A stretch of DNA of 64,000 nucleotides from Flavobacterium aerium (lineage in GTDB: Bacteria; Bacteroidota; Bacteroidia; Flavobacteriales; Flavobacteriaceae): the NCBI RefSeq assembly GCF_030766725.1, contig NZ_JARQWR010000004.1, positions 248,001 through 312,000 on the forward strand. Reading direction: 5' to 3'. Below the pieces are notes generated by a model, which did no database searches, was not told where the DNA came from, and was given only the letters and a program-made list of their open reading frames with translations. The position numbers and the translations under genes are program-made. Positions 46,602 to 55,630 of this stretch are shown here, in pieces. How positions within the stretch are numbered: position 1 is the stretch's first letter; every line of letters begins with the position of its first letter.

Positions 46602-47003
46602 ATGAGAAAAATAGAACATATAGGGATTGCAGTGAAGGATTTGGAAGTTTCAAATGCCTTATTCGAAAAGCTGTTTGGGGCTCCAGCCTACAAAATGGAA
46701 TCGGTAGAAAGTGAAGGAGTGAATACTTCTTTCTTTATGAATGGTCCTAATAAAATTGAATTACTTGAAGCGACTAATCCCGATAGCCCGATAGCTAAAT
46801 TTCTAGAGAAAAAAGGAGAAGGGATTCACCATATTGCTTTTGATGTGGAGGATATTGTAGCGGAAATTGCCCGATTGAAAGATGAGGGTTTCACGGTGCT
46901 AAATGAAACGCCAAAAAGAGGAGCCGATAACAAATGGGTTGCTTTTCTACACCCAAAAGGAACGAATGGTGTATTGATTGAACTTTGTCAAGAAATTGTC
47001 TAA
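46602..47003 (+). CDS. mce: Methylmalonyl-CoA epimerase
   Basis: 133 residues of the vicinal-oxygen-chelate fold. MRKIEHIGIAVKDLEVSNALF is the usual start, with metal-ligand positions His7 and later Glu/His (KGEGIHHIAFDVEDIV and GVLIELCQE). It interconverts the R and S forms of methylmalonyl-CoA in propionate metabolism. It is followed by tRNA-Met. Confidence 0.93.
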   Translation: MRKIEHIGIAVKDLEVSNALFEKLFGAPAYKMESVESEGVNTSFFMNGPNKIELLEATNPDSPIAKFLEKKGEGIHHIAFDVEDIVAEIARLKDEGFTVLNETPKRGADNKWVAFLHPKGTNGVLIELCQEIV

Positions 47004-47155
47004 CGATTGCGTTAAAGATTGATTTTCTGATTTTTAGGTTTTGGATTGATTAAAGGATAATTTAGCGCCCAATTAAAATTTGAAATTCATTCCATCTAAT
47101 TCGAAAAATAGTTGCATGGTATTGAAAATAGTAGTAATATTGCAACCTCTAAACC

Positions 47156-47229
47156 GGTCCTATAGCTCAGCTGGTTAGAGCACCTGACTCATAATCAGGT
47201 GGTCCCTGGTTCGAGCCCAGGTGGGACCA
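47156..47229 (+). tRNA. tRNA-Met (anticodon CAT)
   Basis: A 74-nt cloverleaf: acceptor GGTCCTA pairs with TGGGACC, D arm TAGCTCAG, anticodon loop CTCATAA with CAT at 47190-47192, T arm GGTTCGAGCCC. CCA is not encoded. The elongator form is likely from the anticodon-stem sequence CTGAC/ATCAG; a lysidine-modified Ile tRNA also has CAT, but this body resembles elongator Met. Confidence 0.93.
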
Positions 47230-47241
47230 CATCGGTTTAAT

Positions 47242-47275
47242 AAAAGCCCTTACAGCAATGTAAGGGCTTTTTTGT
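47242..47275 (+). terminator. Terminator after tRNA-Met
   Basis: AAAAGCCCTTACA/TGTAAGGGCTTTT hairpin with T tail. Confidence 0.9.
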
Positions 47276-47748
47276 TTGGATTTATGTTAAGTTCTACGTT
47301 ACTTTTAAGGAACAAATGAGGTCAAGTGCACCATTTTTTTTAGACTTAGTAATAATTTATAAAAATCAAATAACACAGAAATTAACTATATAACCCAATA
47401 AAAAAATATTAAGACAAATTTCTAGAAGAGGTGAGAAGATCATGTTAAAAGCGATGTTATTTAGATAAGTAAGACTAGTTATAATTAATGATAATGAATA
47501 TTTGATTGTATTTTCCTTTTCGATATTAAAAATAGAAATTAATAAAAAGTAAGTAAATCTTAAAGTGAGGTTCTTAAATATTAGTGAAAATGGATAAATT
47601 GAAAGAACAGATTCATTTGAAAATCAGATTTCCCCAATAATATAGCTATAAATAACTATCATGTTACGAGCCGTAATCATATAAATTTTCAACCCAGTTG
47701 TCTAGGTGCTCAAAGTCAGCGATTAAAAGTGAGGTAATATATATTAAC
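47276..47748. other. AT-rich stretch without a supported gene
   Basis: Dense in A/T with many stops and no frame that I can support. The terminator-like hairpin at 47749 implies that something may be transcribed across its end. Confidence 0.4.
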
Positions 47749-47780
47749 GACCACCCTAAATTAAGATCGGGTGGTTTTTC
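47749..47780 (+). terminator. Hairpin before the beta-helix gene
   Basis: GACCACCC/GGGTGG stem with a T tail, 59 bp upstream of the ATG at 47839. It ends an upstream transcript or attenuates the beta-helix gene. Confidence 0.6.
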
Positions 47781-47838
47781 ATTTTTCAGCAATAATTTGA
47801 TTTCGTTTTTTTTTTTTTGTAGCTTTAATAAAAAAATT

Positions 47839-49671
47839 ATGATTACAATTAATAATGTATTTGATCTAAAAAACGTAAGCATAACTGAAAATATTATTTA
47901 CTTAACAGGTTATTATGGAATTAATGATGGAGGTGGAGGTGTTTTTATATGGGATCAAAGTAATAATGATTATGAAGATTTAGGAGTGACCATAATTAGT
48001 AACCTAAGCAGTTCGGGAAGATGGAAAAGATTAATTAATAGTTCCTTAGTTAATGTAAATTGGTTTGGGGCTATACCAAATTGTAGTAAGTACACACAAT
48101 GGGACGATAATCTAGGCTTAAATGTTATAGATAGTACAATTCCTATACAAAATGCGATTAACTTTTGTGAAAATAGCGGATTTACATTATTGTTTCCAAC
48201 AGGAAAGAATTTATCTGGAAATTATTATTACCAGTATTTTGTATCCGATACTCTGAAAATAAATAAAACTATTAATATTATTGGACAGACTGGAACTAGT
48301 ATCTTAGGAGATATTAATAATAAACCAGTTTTTGAAATATCCAATTGTGTGAGAGGAAGAATAGAAAACCTAATAATTAGCGGATATAAATATAGACCAG
48401 TGTCAGGAATAAAATTTATTTCTCCTGATAATCAGGCATTAGAATTAATTAACATTACTATTTATGGTTGTAAATATGGGGTCTACTGTATAACGCCTGA
48501 GACCATTAATAGATTAGTAGTAAATAAATGTGATTTTAGTTCAAATATACGTGCAGGTTTTTATTTAAATTCATCATTTGATCAAGCAAATGTTGGTCAT
48601 AATACTCCTATCACTTTTATTCATACTATAATGAATTCTAATGGATATAATAGTTGGATGACAGATTTTAATTTAGATGATCCTTCCGATGGAGAGTTTT
48701 ATCAATTATATATAAATGGAGCTCATAATATTTCATATATAGCAGGCCAAATTTCGAATCATGGAAGTGATATGGGGTCTATAAATAAAAGTCTTATTTA
48801 TATTTCCAATGGCGCAGGTGCAAATTTTAATGGAGTTGATATTGAAGATATTGGTAGTGGATCTGTAGCTGCTTTTTATGCTAATAATTTTATTGATGTT
48901 GTAGTTCAACAATCCCATATATGGAAGATAAACTGTCGTACTGTTTTTTATTTTGAAGGATATTGTGGATATGTTTCTGTAAATAACGTAAACTTAGATA
49001 ATAATAAATTATCACAATTAGGTTCATTTGAATATGCTATTGATTTAGCAAACACCAATTTTTATAATAACCCTCCTATATCTATTCCAAATTATCTGAA
49101 ACCTACTCATAATTATGTGACTACTTTTCTAGATTTTACAGGACCTGTTCATAAGTTGGCAGATAATGCATTAAAGGCATTAGATAAATCAAAAATGAAA
49201 ACAATTACTAATGTTTTTGGGGGTATTTCTCCAAATAGTTTGCAAAATTCAATATGGAAAAATTATATAATAGATGGAGCAAGATATAAGCTTACAAATA
49301 ATATTAATACATCTATGTATATAGAGAAAGAATTAATTAATAGTTCAATAGTTTTTTGTGTTTTAGAATGTACACAAGATTCTTTCGAAGGAGCTGGATT
49401 ATTTTTTATTTTGGAATACCAAAATAATTCAGTAATTACAACAAAGACCTTTTCAACAAAAGGGACATTGAACTTAGGAGGTAAATTTTTCGCTTTTGCA
49501 TCAATAAAAACAAGCATGAATACTGATAAAATAAGATTTGGATTTTATAACTCAAATAGTGCTATATCAAATGCTTATATACCTGACCATGCAACTGTAA
49601 AGGGATTAACCGTTTATACAGATTTTCATAATCCGATTTCTAAAAACTTTTTACAAGAAGTAATTTTTTAA
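47839..49671 (+). CDS. Right-handed beta-helix protein resembling phage tailspikes
   Basis: 610 residues from ATG 47839 (MITINNVFDLKNVSITEN); an in-frame extension back to 47698 reads low-complexity FFFF text and a hairpin, so I reject it. NVNWFGAIPNCS, IPIQNAINFCENSGFTLLFPTG, ISNCVRGRIENLIISGY and CDFSSNIRAGFYLN mark a tailspike-type pectate-lyase-3 helix; many short Asn/Ile/Gly turns continue to about 450. The C-terminal 150 residues form another domain. There is no signal peptide. It stands alone, with no other phage genes. A surface-glycan role is possible. Confidence 0.7.
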   Translation: MITINNVFDLKNVSITENIIYLTGYYGINDGGGGVFIWDQSNNDYEDLGVTIISNLSSSGRWKRLINSSLVNVNWFGAIPNCSKYTQWDDNLGLNVIDSTIPIQNAINFCENSGFTLLFPTGKNLSGNYYYQYFVSDTLKINKTINIIGQTGTSILGDINNKPVFEISNCVRGRIENLIISGYKYRPVSGIKFISPDNQALELINITIYGCKYGVYCITPETINRLVVNKCDFSSNIRAGFYLNSSFDQANVGHNTPITFIHTIMNSNGYNSWMTDFNLDDPSDGEFYQLYINGAHNISYIAGQISNHGSDMGSINKSLIYISNGAGANFNGVDIEDIGSGSVAAFYANNFIDVVVQQSHIWKINCRTVFYFEGYCGYVSVNNVNLDNNKLSQLGSFEYAIDLANTNFYNNPPISIPNYLKPTHNYVTTFLDFTGPVHKLADNALKALDKSKMKTITNVFGGISPNSLQNSIWKNYIIDGARYKLTNNINTSMYIEKELINSSIVFCVLECTQDSFEGAGLFFILEYQNNSVITTKTFSTKGTLNLGGKFFAFASIKTSMNTDKIRFGFYNSNSAISNAYIPDHATVKGLTVYTDFHNPISKNFLQEVIF

Positions 49672-49869
49672 TAATTATATAGAAAGTAGATACTTGAGGT
49701 AAAGGCTTTCTCAGTCTTTTATATGTTTATTTAGAGAGTGAATCGCTATAAGTACATACCTCTCTTTCAAGTGAAAAATAATACAAATACCTGTAGCTTT
49801 GATTGATTGTGTTTACGCTTTAAAAGAAGAATAAAACATCCATCAAAACAATATTTATATAACGAATGA

Positions 49870-50241
49870 AAGAATGTGATATACCAGAATTTAAGAGTTC
49901 AAGCAGGATTATCGGGAAAATCTGATGAGGCAGCCAAAATAGGATTGAATAATACTGTACATTTTGTAGGGATTAAAGACGATGCAAATGAATATATCGG
50001 AATGGGGAAGTCATTGGAGAAGGAGGGAATTTTTGTCAAGTAGTCGATATCTGTGTAGTAACAGCAAACCAAGGCAAAGGAATAGGGAAAAATAATTATG
50101 CAGAACGTCATGGATTTTATTGTTGGAAATTTGCCAGAAAGCTGTTACATCAGTTTAATAGCCAAGCTTATAAAGCGATACAAACATTATGAGTTTAAAG
50201 AAACATTCCTTAGATCAAGAGGAATATATTTCGCTAAATAA
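49870..50241 (+). pseudogene. Frameshifted GNAT-family acetyltransferase remnant
   Basis: Three frames together spell a GNAT protein. LRVQAGLSGKSDEAAKIGLNNT and GIKDDANEYIGMGK come first, then after a shift VIGEGGNFCQVVDICVVTANQGKGIGK (acetyl-CoA site), then after another shift NVMDFIVGNLPESCYISLIA and RSRGIYFAK. Each frame is interrupted by stops, and the region near LIAKLI looks further damaged. It is a decayed gene, not a coding region. Confidence 0.75.
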
Positions 50242-50249
50242 TAAAAAGG

Positions 50250-50284
50250 AAAACCAGTGATTCATAAAATTACTGGTTTTTTTA
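50250..50284 (+). terminator. Terminator after the acetyltransferase pseudogene
   Basis: AAAACCAGT/ACTGGTTTT hairpin followed by T's. Confidence 0.8.
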
Positions 50285-50433
50285 TAACCAATAAACAGCA
50301 GAACGGTACTAAAAAAGAATCGGATTTTCAGAAATCTTGAATTTTAATAGTGGATGAATAAAAAGACTATATTTACGCTATAACATCAGGAAAGTAAGTG
50401 AATATAATATAAACCGTAAACTATTAGCATACA

Positions 50434-50865
50434 ATGGATAATGAGTTGATTGTTCAAGGAAGTTGGTGGAAACGAAATAGAAAATGGTTCATACCATTAG
50501 CCCTATTTATTGTGATTGCAGCTGTAGCAACACTAGCGGTATTAGAATCCATTACCGATTTCTCAAAAGTCTACACTGATGCGCCATTGTATGAAAAAGC
50601 ATTGGAACAAGCAGGCAAGAACGAACGAGTTCACGAATTATTAGGCGATTTGTATACTGCTAATGCGATGGATATTTTAGAAGGAAATACACTGTATTCT
50701 GATAGTAATAATGAAGTTGCCGTAACACTACGCATACGCGGCAAAAAAGGAAAGGGGCGAATGGATATCACCGCTGTTCGGAATGGAATCGAATGGGACT
50801 ACAAAACGATTACTGTTCGCATTAAAGAACCCAAAGAAGAAATTAAAGTTGTAGAAGAAAAATAA
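50434..50865 (+). CDS. Coa1/Tim21-like membrane protein
   Basis: 143 residues. One membrane helix (about 18-40, WFIPLALFIVIAAVATLAVL) precedes an exposed domain (YTDAPLYEKALEQAGKNERV... VAVTLRIRGKKGKG) similar to cytochrome c oxidase assembly factor Coa1. A related segment ends the RDD protein at 56269. A role in respiratory-complex assembly is a family-based guess. Confidence 0.75.
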   Translation: MDNELIVQGSWWKRNRKWFIPLALFIVIAAVATLAVLESITDFSKVYTDAPLYEKALEQAGKNERVHELLGDLYTANAMDILEGNTLYSDSNNEVAVTLRIRGKKGKGRMDITAVRNGIEWDYKTITVRIKEPKEEIKVVEEK

Positions 50866-50903
50866 ATTGATTTTGCTATTGCAGGATTAAAATATATTAA
50901 TTT

Positions 50904-50925
50904 ACTTTGTAATTCAAAGTACTTT
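50904..50925 (+). promoter_or_regulatory. Palindromic operator of the membrane/HTH operon
   Basis: ACTTTG-TAATT-CAAAGT is a perfect palindrome, followed by ACTTT. It is 6 bp before the ATG at 50932 and overlaps the likely promoter (TTTACTTTG). The same palindrome at 51860 precedes the next unit. Confidence 0.7.
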
Positions 50926-50931
50926 ACATCT

Positions 50932-51540
50932 ATGACAAAGAAAAATTACCTTCAAGATATTCATCACATTAAAGATATGATGAATAAATCCTCGCAGTTT
51001 TTGTCGCTTAGCGGGCTATCTGGTGTATTGGCAGGTTGCTATGCTCTACTTGGAGCAGCCTATGCAAAGTACTTGTCAGATCAGAACACGTACCAATATA
51101 TTACGTTAGAAAGTGTAATTTTCAAAAAGATTTTGATTACAGCAGCGATAGTATTAGTCTTGTCTGTCTTTACAGGTTGGTTACTCAGTTCCAGAAAAGC
51201 AAAAAAAGCGGGAGAAGTACTTTGGAATTCAGCTTCACGACGATTGATGGTGAATTTCTTGATTCCTTTAGTAACCGGAGGATTATTAATTATGTTGATG
51301 CTTAAAAATGGTTCTTATGGATTAGTTGTCCCTATGGCACTTATATTTTATGGACTGGCTTGTGTAAACTCTAGTAAATTCACATTCAGGCAAGTACGTT
51401 ATTTAGGGATTACCGAAATTATTTTAGGATTATTTGCAGTTGAATATTCAGGATATGGATTGTACTTTTGGGTGATGGGATTTGGAATTTGCAACATATT
51501 ATATGGTGCAATCATGTATTTTAAATACGATAGAAAATAA
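50932..51540 (+). CDS. Hypothetical six-helix membrane protein
   Basis: 202 residues. A polar N-terminus (MTKKNYLQDIHHIKDMMNKSS) precedes about six hydrophobic helices (for example LSGVLAGCYALLGAAYA, ILITAAIVLVLSVFTGWLL, IEFSGYGLY-type end). No named family is recalled. The HTH regulator at 51542 follows with almost no gap, so the pair may form a regulator and its membrane partner. Confidence 0.7.
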   Translation: MTKKNYLQDIHHIKDMMNKSSQFLSLSGLSGVLAGCYALLGAAYAKYLSDQNTYQYITLESVIFKKILITAAIVLVLSVFTGWLLSSRKAKKAGEVLWNSASRRLMVNFLIPLVTGGLLIMLMLKNGSYGLVVPMALIFYGLACVNSSKFTFRQVRYLGITEIILGLFAVEYSGYGLYFWVMGFGICNILYGAIMYFKYDRK

Positions 51541-51541
51541 T

Positions 51542-51838
51542 TTGAAAGACATTTTAAAAAATATAAATAAGGTATTTGATCATCGCATCAGACTAGGCAT
51601 TATGTCGGTACTGATGGTGAATGAGTATGCCGAATTTACAACTTTAAAAGAATTGTTGGGCGTGACCGATGGGAATCTTGCGAGCCATATAAAAGCACTG
51701 GAAACAGAAAAATATGTTGTGGTAGAAAAACAATTCATCGGGAAAAAGCCCAATACACGTTATGCGGCTACCCCTTTGGGTAAAAAAGCATTCCAGCAAC
51801 ATATTGAAGCCCTAGAAAAATTAATCCAAAAGAGCTAA
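51542..51838 (+). CDS. Winged-helix DNA-binding regulator
   Basis: 98 residues from TTG 51542, 2 bp after the preceding stop; an in-frame extension upstream overlaps the membrane gene and lacks a better start. FDHRIRLGIMSVLMVNEYAEFTTLKELLGVTDGNLASHIKALE is a winged HTH of the PadR/MarR-like HTH_27 type, and KKPNTRYAATPLGKKAF is the wing. The palindromes upstream of its operon and of 51916 are the probable binding sites, so it may repress both. Confidence 0.85.
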   Translation: MKDILKNINKVFDHRIRLGIMSVLMVNEYAEFTTLKELLGVTDGNLASHIKALETEKYVVVEKQFIGKKPNTRYAATPLGKKAFQQHIEALEKLIQKS

Positions 51839-51859
51839 GCGCTATTTTTTTATCTATAA

Positions 51860-51881
51860 ACTTTGAAATACAAAGTACTTT
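51860..51881 (+). promoter_or_regulatory. Second palindromic operator (COQ4-like/CreD unit)
   Basis: ACTTTG-AAATA-CAAAGT followed by ACTTTT, matching the operator at 50904 in form and in the trailing ACTTT. It is 35 bp before the ATG at 51916. Confidence 0.7.
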
Positions 51882-51915
51882 TAATTAATAATAAAAAATA
51901 ATTAAAATCATTATT

Positions 51916-52371
51916 ATGAGAGCGTTAATCATCGAAAAGCTATATGATTGGAGCAAAATTCCCTATCAAAAATGGTTTAAAAATAATGTTCCTTGGCCTG
52001 TAAATGAGGAAAGCTTACTGGGCTATGCTACAGATAGTTTGGGATTTCATTTGGGATTATTTCTACAGCGAAATCATTTTGAGATTCAGGCAAAATTAGA
52101 AGATCATGATGTTTTTCATGTACTCACGCATACCGGCGTTACCGTACCTGAAGAAGTGGGAATGCAGTTTTATTTGTTGGGAAATGGAAAACGAAGCATA
52201 TATCAATTTATGGTAATTCTCCTCGGAGGCATATTGTACCCTGATAAAGGCATCTATTTCCGAAAACAATATCGTCGTGGAAAAAGTGCCCATCCATTCC
52301 ATCGATTGGACTTTTTGAAACTACTGGAACAACCTCTAGTTTCCTTACAACGAACATTTAATATCCAATAA
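51916..52371 (+). CDS. COQ4-like protein with HDxxHx11E motif
   Basis: 151 residues. HDVFHVLTHTG then VTVPEE fits the HDxxH-x11-E zinc motif of COQ4, and VGMQFYLLGNGKRS resembles the same family. COQ4 acts in ubiquinone synthesis, yet flavobacteria are known to use menaquinone, so its role here is uncertain and may differ. It lies 77 bp after the HTH gene, behind its own operator. Confidence 0.7.
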   Translation: MRALIIEKLYDWSKIPYQKWFKNNVPWPVNEESLLGYATDSLGFHLGLFLQRNHFEIQAKLEDHDVFHVLTHTGVTVPEEVGMQFYLLGNGKRSIYQFMVILLGGILYPDKGIYFRKQYRRGKSAHPFHRLDFLKLLEQPLVSLQRTFNIQ

Positions 52372-52421
52372 TAACATACAACGACAAGCAATCAATCATT
52401 AAAAACTTAATTTATTAGATC

Positions 52422-53789
52422 ATGGAAAATCAAAATCAAAATCCGCAACCCTCTATCAGTAGTACCTTTTTTCAGAGCCATACTGCCCGTATGATTATGG
52501 TCGGTATACTGACTCTCTTTTTATTAATTCCATTAGAATTGGTCAATAATTTGATTCACGAACGAGAATTACGTCAATCGGATGTAATGCATGAGATTAC
52601 AGACAAATGGGGGAAAGAAGTTTATTTTTATGGACCTATTTTGAAAGTGCCATACACTGTTTTTTTTGAAAGTGAAGTGGTGAATGAGATAACAAAACAA
52701 GTTTCGAAAACAAGAACTGCACAGACGCAATACGCCTATTTTTTTCCAGAAGAGTTGAAGAATAATGCTACGGTAGAAACTAAGCTATTAAAACGTAATA
52801 ATTATGAAGCAGTTGTATTTACTACCAAGATGAATTTCAAAGGAAATTATATTCAACCTGACTTTAGTTTGAAGAATATTCCAACGGAAAATGTGCAGTG
52901 GGATAAGGCAACAATTCTAATTCAAACAGAAAATCTGAAGAGCATTAAAGAAGAGGTGAAAATTAAATTTGGGACAGAATCTCTTACTTTCGAACCCGTT
53001 TACAACTCTGAAGAAAATCCAAGAGCAGAGGCTTTGGAAACATCCTTTATGAATTTGACCAATTATAAAGGCGTAAAAAACATTGCATTTGATTTCACCA
53101 TCCAATATGACGGTAGCAGTAGAATAAACATTGTACCGATTGGGAAAGTAACCGAAGCTAAAATGACATCGAATTGGGCTTCACCAAGCTTTAATGGGAA
53201 TTTCCTACCGAGTGATAAAAACAAAACGATTTCTGCCAATGGTTTTGAAGCCAATTGGAAAATATTACACATTAATCGCCCTTTCTCTCAATCGTCTTTT
53301 GGAAGCCTTCCTAACTTACAGCAATATGCTTTTGGGGTTGATTTCGTTATCCCAATTGATGAATATCAAAAGAATGAAAGAGCATCTAAATATGGGTTTT
53401 TGGTAATTGGACTTACGTTCTTGGTTTTCTTCCTGATTCAATCGGTCAGTAAAATAAAAATCCACATTTTTCAATACACCATGATTGGACTAGCATTGAT
53501 TATGTTTTATACACTTTTGATTTCAATTACAGAACACAGTAGTTTCCGTACGGCTTATATCGTTTCAGCACTTTCGGTAATTATTTTAATTAGTTTGTAC
53601 TCACTATCGATTTTGAAAAATAGAAAATTCCCGACGTTAATTGGAATATCATTAACGGCCTTATATGGTTTTATCTATGTCATTATTCAGTTGGAAAACT
53701 ATGCTTTATTAGTGGGAAGTATTGGTTTATTTGCCATCCTGGCCGCAGTAATGTTTATTTCTAGAAAAATTGATTGGAATAAAAACTAA
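52422..53789 (+). CDS. creD: CreD-like inner-membrane protein
   Basis: 455 residues: an N-terminal helix (MIMVGILTLFLLIPLELV), a large extracytoplasmic domain (about 55-310, including MTSNWASPSFNGNFLPSD and ANWKILHINRPFSQ), and about four C-terminal helices (FLVIGLTFLVFFLIQSV onwards). This is the CreD plan, tied in other bacteria to envelope stress and beta-lactam response. It is 50 bp after the COQ4-like gene, and both probably respond to the same HTH regulator. Confidence 0.88.
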   Translation: MENQNQNPQPSISSTFFQSHTARMIMVGILTLFLLIPLELVNNLIHERELRQSDVMHEITDKWGKEVYFYGPILKVPYTVFFESEVVNEITKQVSKTRTAQTQYAYFFPEELKNNATVETKLLKRNNYEAVVFTTKMNFKGNYIQPDFSLKNIPTENVQWDKATILIQTENLKSIKEEVKIKFGTESLTFEPVYNSEENPRAEALETSFMNLTNYKGVKNIAFDFTIQYDGSSRINIVPIGKVTEAKMTSNWASPSFNGNFLPSDKNKTISANGFEANWKILHINRPFSQSSFGSLPNLQQYAFGVDFVIPIDEYQKNERASKYGFLVIGLTFLVFFLIQSVSKIKIHIFQYTMIGLALIMFYTLLISITEHSSFRTAYIVSALSVIILISLYSLSILKNRKFPTLIGISLTALYGFIYVIIQLENYALLVGSIGLFAILAAVMFISRKIDWNKN

Positions 53790-53810
53790 AATAATTGGAA
53801 TTCAATACTT

Positions 53811-53841
53811 AAGGCTGTCTGATAAGACAGCCTTATTTTTT
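53811..53841. terminator. Terminator after creD
   Basis: AAGGCTGTCT/AGACAGCCTT hairpin followed by ATTTTTT, between convergent genes. Confidence 0.85.
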
Positions 53842-53859
53842 GCATCAAGGTGTTAAAAC

Positions 53860-54681
53860 TTAAAAAACATTTTGAACACGATAATCGTCGATTTCAAACT
53901 TATTGTTTTCCCACTTTGCGGCAATAGTTTTGAATTTGGTAAGGCTTTCATATTGTTTGTATGAAATTGTTTTAGTGTTGGAATCAAATGAGATTAGATT
54001 AACATCCTTAGGCGCTAACATAGTAATTTCCATATCACACTCTAATGACAAAGCACTTCTTTTTTGCAGGAGTTTTTTTGCCTTGAAATTATTATCCAAA
54101 TCATACCCTTTAAAAGCTGAAATAGTTTTCCAATCCTTTTTCTCAGCCGATAGTACGATTGCTCTTCGACTGGAATTAAAATCCCCGTTTTTTTCAATTA
54201 AAAGAAAATGTTGTTTGTCAATTAGGTACAAAGCATCAACATAAGGTTTGTTCGAACTTCCTTGATATACAATCTCATTGCTGTTGATGTTCTTTACAAT
54301 GTAATTTGATTTGCTTTGTGAAGTATAACTATAGACTGCATAAACGATGTCATTGATTGTAAATGATTTTACATGAATGGAGAATCGAGGATCTAATCTA
54401 AAAAATTTAGTATTGTCTTTAGCAAGAATCAGTTTGTCGTAATTATCACTGTTGGGTTGTGCTACAAAAGTCTTAAAAGCGAGATCTACTTTTTTACTAT
54501 ACAACTTTTGACTGGTTGTGTTGATCGGAATAGAGTCGAATTTATTTAATTGAAAATCAATGTAAAAATTGAATTCTTTTTTAAAATCCTCAATTTCTTT
54601 TTCCTGAGCATGAATAGCAGTACCTAGTAAAAACAAACAGATTGCTGTTGCAATTTTCATAATGAATAGTTTTTTGATCAA
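53860..54681 (-). CDS. Secreted protein of unknown function
   Basis: 273 residues. A signal peptide is likely (IATAICLFLLGTAIHAQ, with an internal ATG at about 54660 as possible alternative start). The mature part is beta-rich and Lys/Asp-rich with no family recalled. It is monocistronic and convergent with creD. Confidence 0.6.
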   Translation of the reverse strand: MIKKLFIMKIATAICLFLLGTAIHAQEKEIEDFKKEFNFYIDFQLNKFDSIPINTTSQKLYSKKVDLAFKTFVAQPNSDNYDKLILAKDNTKFFRLDPRFSIHVKSFTINDIVYAVYSYTSQSKSNYIVKNINSNEIVYQGSSNKPYVDALYLIDKQHFLLIEKNGDFNSSRRAIVLSAEKKDWKTISAFKGYDLDNNFKAKKLLQKRSALSLECDMEITMLAPKDVNLISFDSNTKTISYKQYESLTKFKTIAAKWENNKFEIDDYRVQNVF

Positions 54682-54732
54682 TTGTGGTTGATTTTTAATG
54701 CATTACAAACATAATTTATTTTGAAATAGAAA

Positions 54733-54894
54733 ATGAATTATTCAGAGAATACTGAAATTGTAAAAAACTAGTTGCTCGTAAAAGAATAAATGATTTTACG
54801 AATGAAGAAGAAAAAGAAGTTGGTTTAGAAAAAATCGTACCTTTCCTACTAGAAGATTGCATTTCAAATAAAAAGACAAACAATGAATTATAAA
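54733..54894 (+). pseudogene. Possible frameshifted small gene before the NUDIX gene
   Basis: One frame reads MNYSENTEIVKN and stops; the next frame reads LVARKRINDFTNEEEKEVGLE then KIVPFLLEDCISNKKTNNEL to TAA at about 54894. A single-base change would join them into about 55 residues. I do not recognise the protein, so this may be a short remnant or chance. Confidence 0.3.
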
Positions 54895-55452
54895 GTAATA
54901 AAAGAAGAACTAGCATACAAAGGTTTTTTTAAAATTAGAAAAGACATTGTAGAAGTTGATCGTTTTAAAGGAGATACAATTACAAAAACGGTTGAGGTAT
55001 TCGAACGTGGTGATTCTGTTGCAATATTGTTGAAAGAACGCGATACAGGTACTTTTTTATTTACCAATCAGTTTCGCTATCCTACAGCACAAAAAGATAA
55101 AGGTTGGATTTTAGAGCTTCCGGCTGGTTCGATAGAACAAGATGAAGATTCTAAGGAATGTGTGAATAGAGAAGTAGAAGAAGAGTTGGGTTATGTACTG
55201 AATGATGCACCTATGTTTATTTCTAAATTCTATGTTTCACCCGGAGGTTCATCAGAACGAATTCATCTTTATTATTGCGAAGTGACATCGCGAGATAAAA
55301 TATACGATGGTGGCGGATTGGAAGAAGAGAGTGAAGATATAGAATTAGTTAAACTCGATATTGATGAAGCTATAAAAGCAATTGGGGATAAAATTATTGA
55401 TGCCAAAAGTATCATTGCATTGCAGTGGTATCAATTGCATAAGAAGAAATAA
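54883..55452 (+). CDS. NUDIX hydrolase (nucleotide-sugar pyrophosphatase type)
   Basis: 189 residues. The Nudix box AGSIEQDEDSKECVNREVEEELGY contains the G-x5-E-x7-REVEE-x-G pattern with the metal-binding Glu residues. FLFTNQFRYPT and KGWILELPAG place it near NudK/ADP-ribose pyrophosphatases, which hydrolyse GDP-mannose or ADP-ribose. Substrate not decidable from sequence. Confidence 0.88.
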   Translation: MNYKVIKEELAYKGFFKIRKDIVEVDRFKGDTITKTVEVFERGDSVAILLKERDTGTFLFTNQFRYPTAQKDKGWILELPAGSIEQDEDSKECVNREVEEELGYVLNDAPMFISKFYVSPGGSSERIHLYYCEVTSRDKIYDGGGLEEESEDIELVKLDIDEAIKAIGDKIIDAKSIIALQWYQLHKKK

Positions 55453-55630
55453 TAATTCGAGGTATACGGACTTGTAAATCTTTAATTAACGTAAGATTAA
55501 CGCATTGTAATTTATATCTTGATGTCTAAATGTTAAATTTTTCGTACATTACAACTACGAAATGAACCCTGAAAATAATATTTTTTTAGTTCAAATTAAC
55601 CTCAGATTATTAATTTTTAAATTATATAAC

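Noticed and set aside
47156..47229. tRNA-Met as an attachment site
   Set aside because: I found no repeat of its 3' end downstream, so an integration event cannot be shown.
47664..47882. A 72-codon minus-strand frame ending in SLLIADFEHLDNWVENLYDYGS
   Set aside because: It crosses the hairpin at 47749-47780, reads low-complexity Ile/Leu text and has no start context. It looks like chance in AT-rich DNA.
50414..50419. CCGTAA shortly before the Coa1-like gene
   Set aside because: A single copy only 20 bp before the ATG with no matching -7 element at the right distance.
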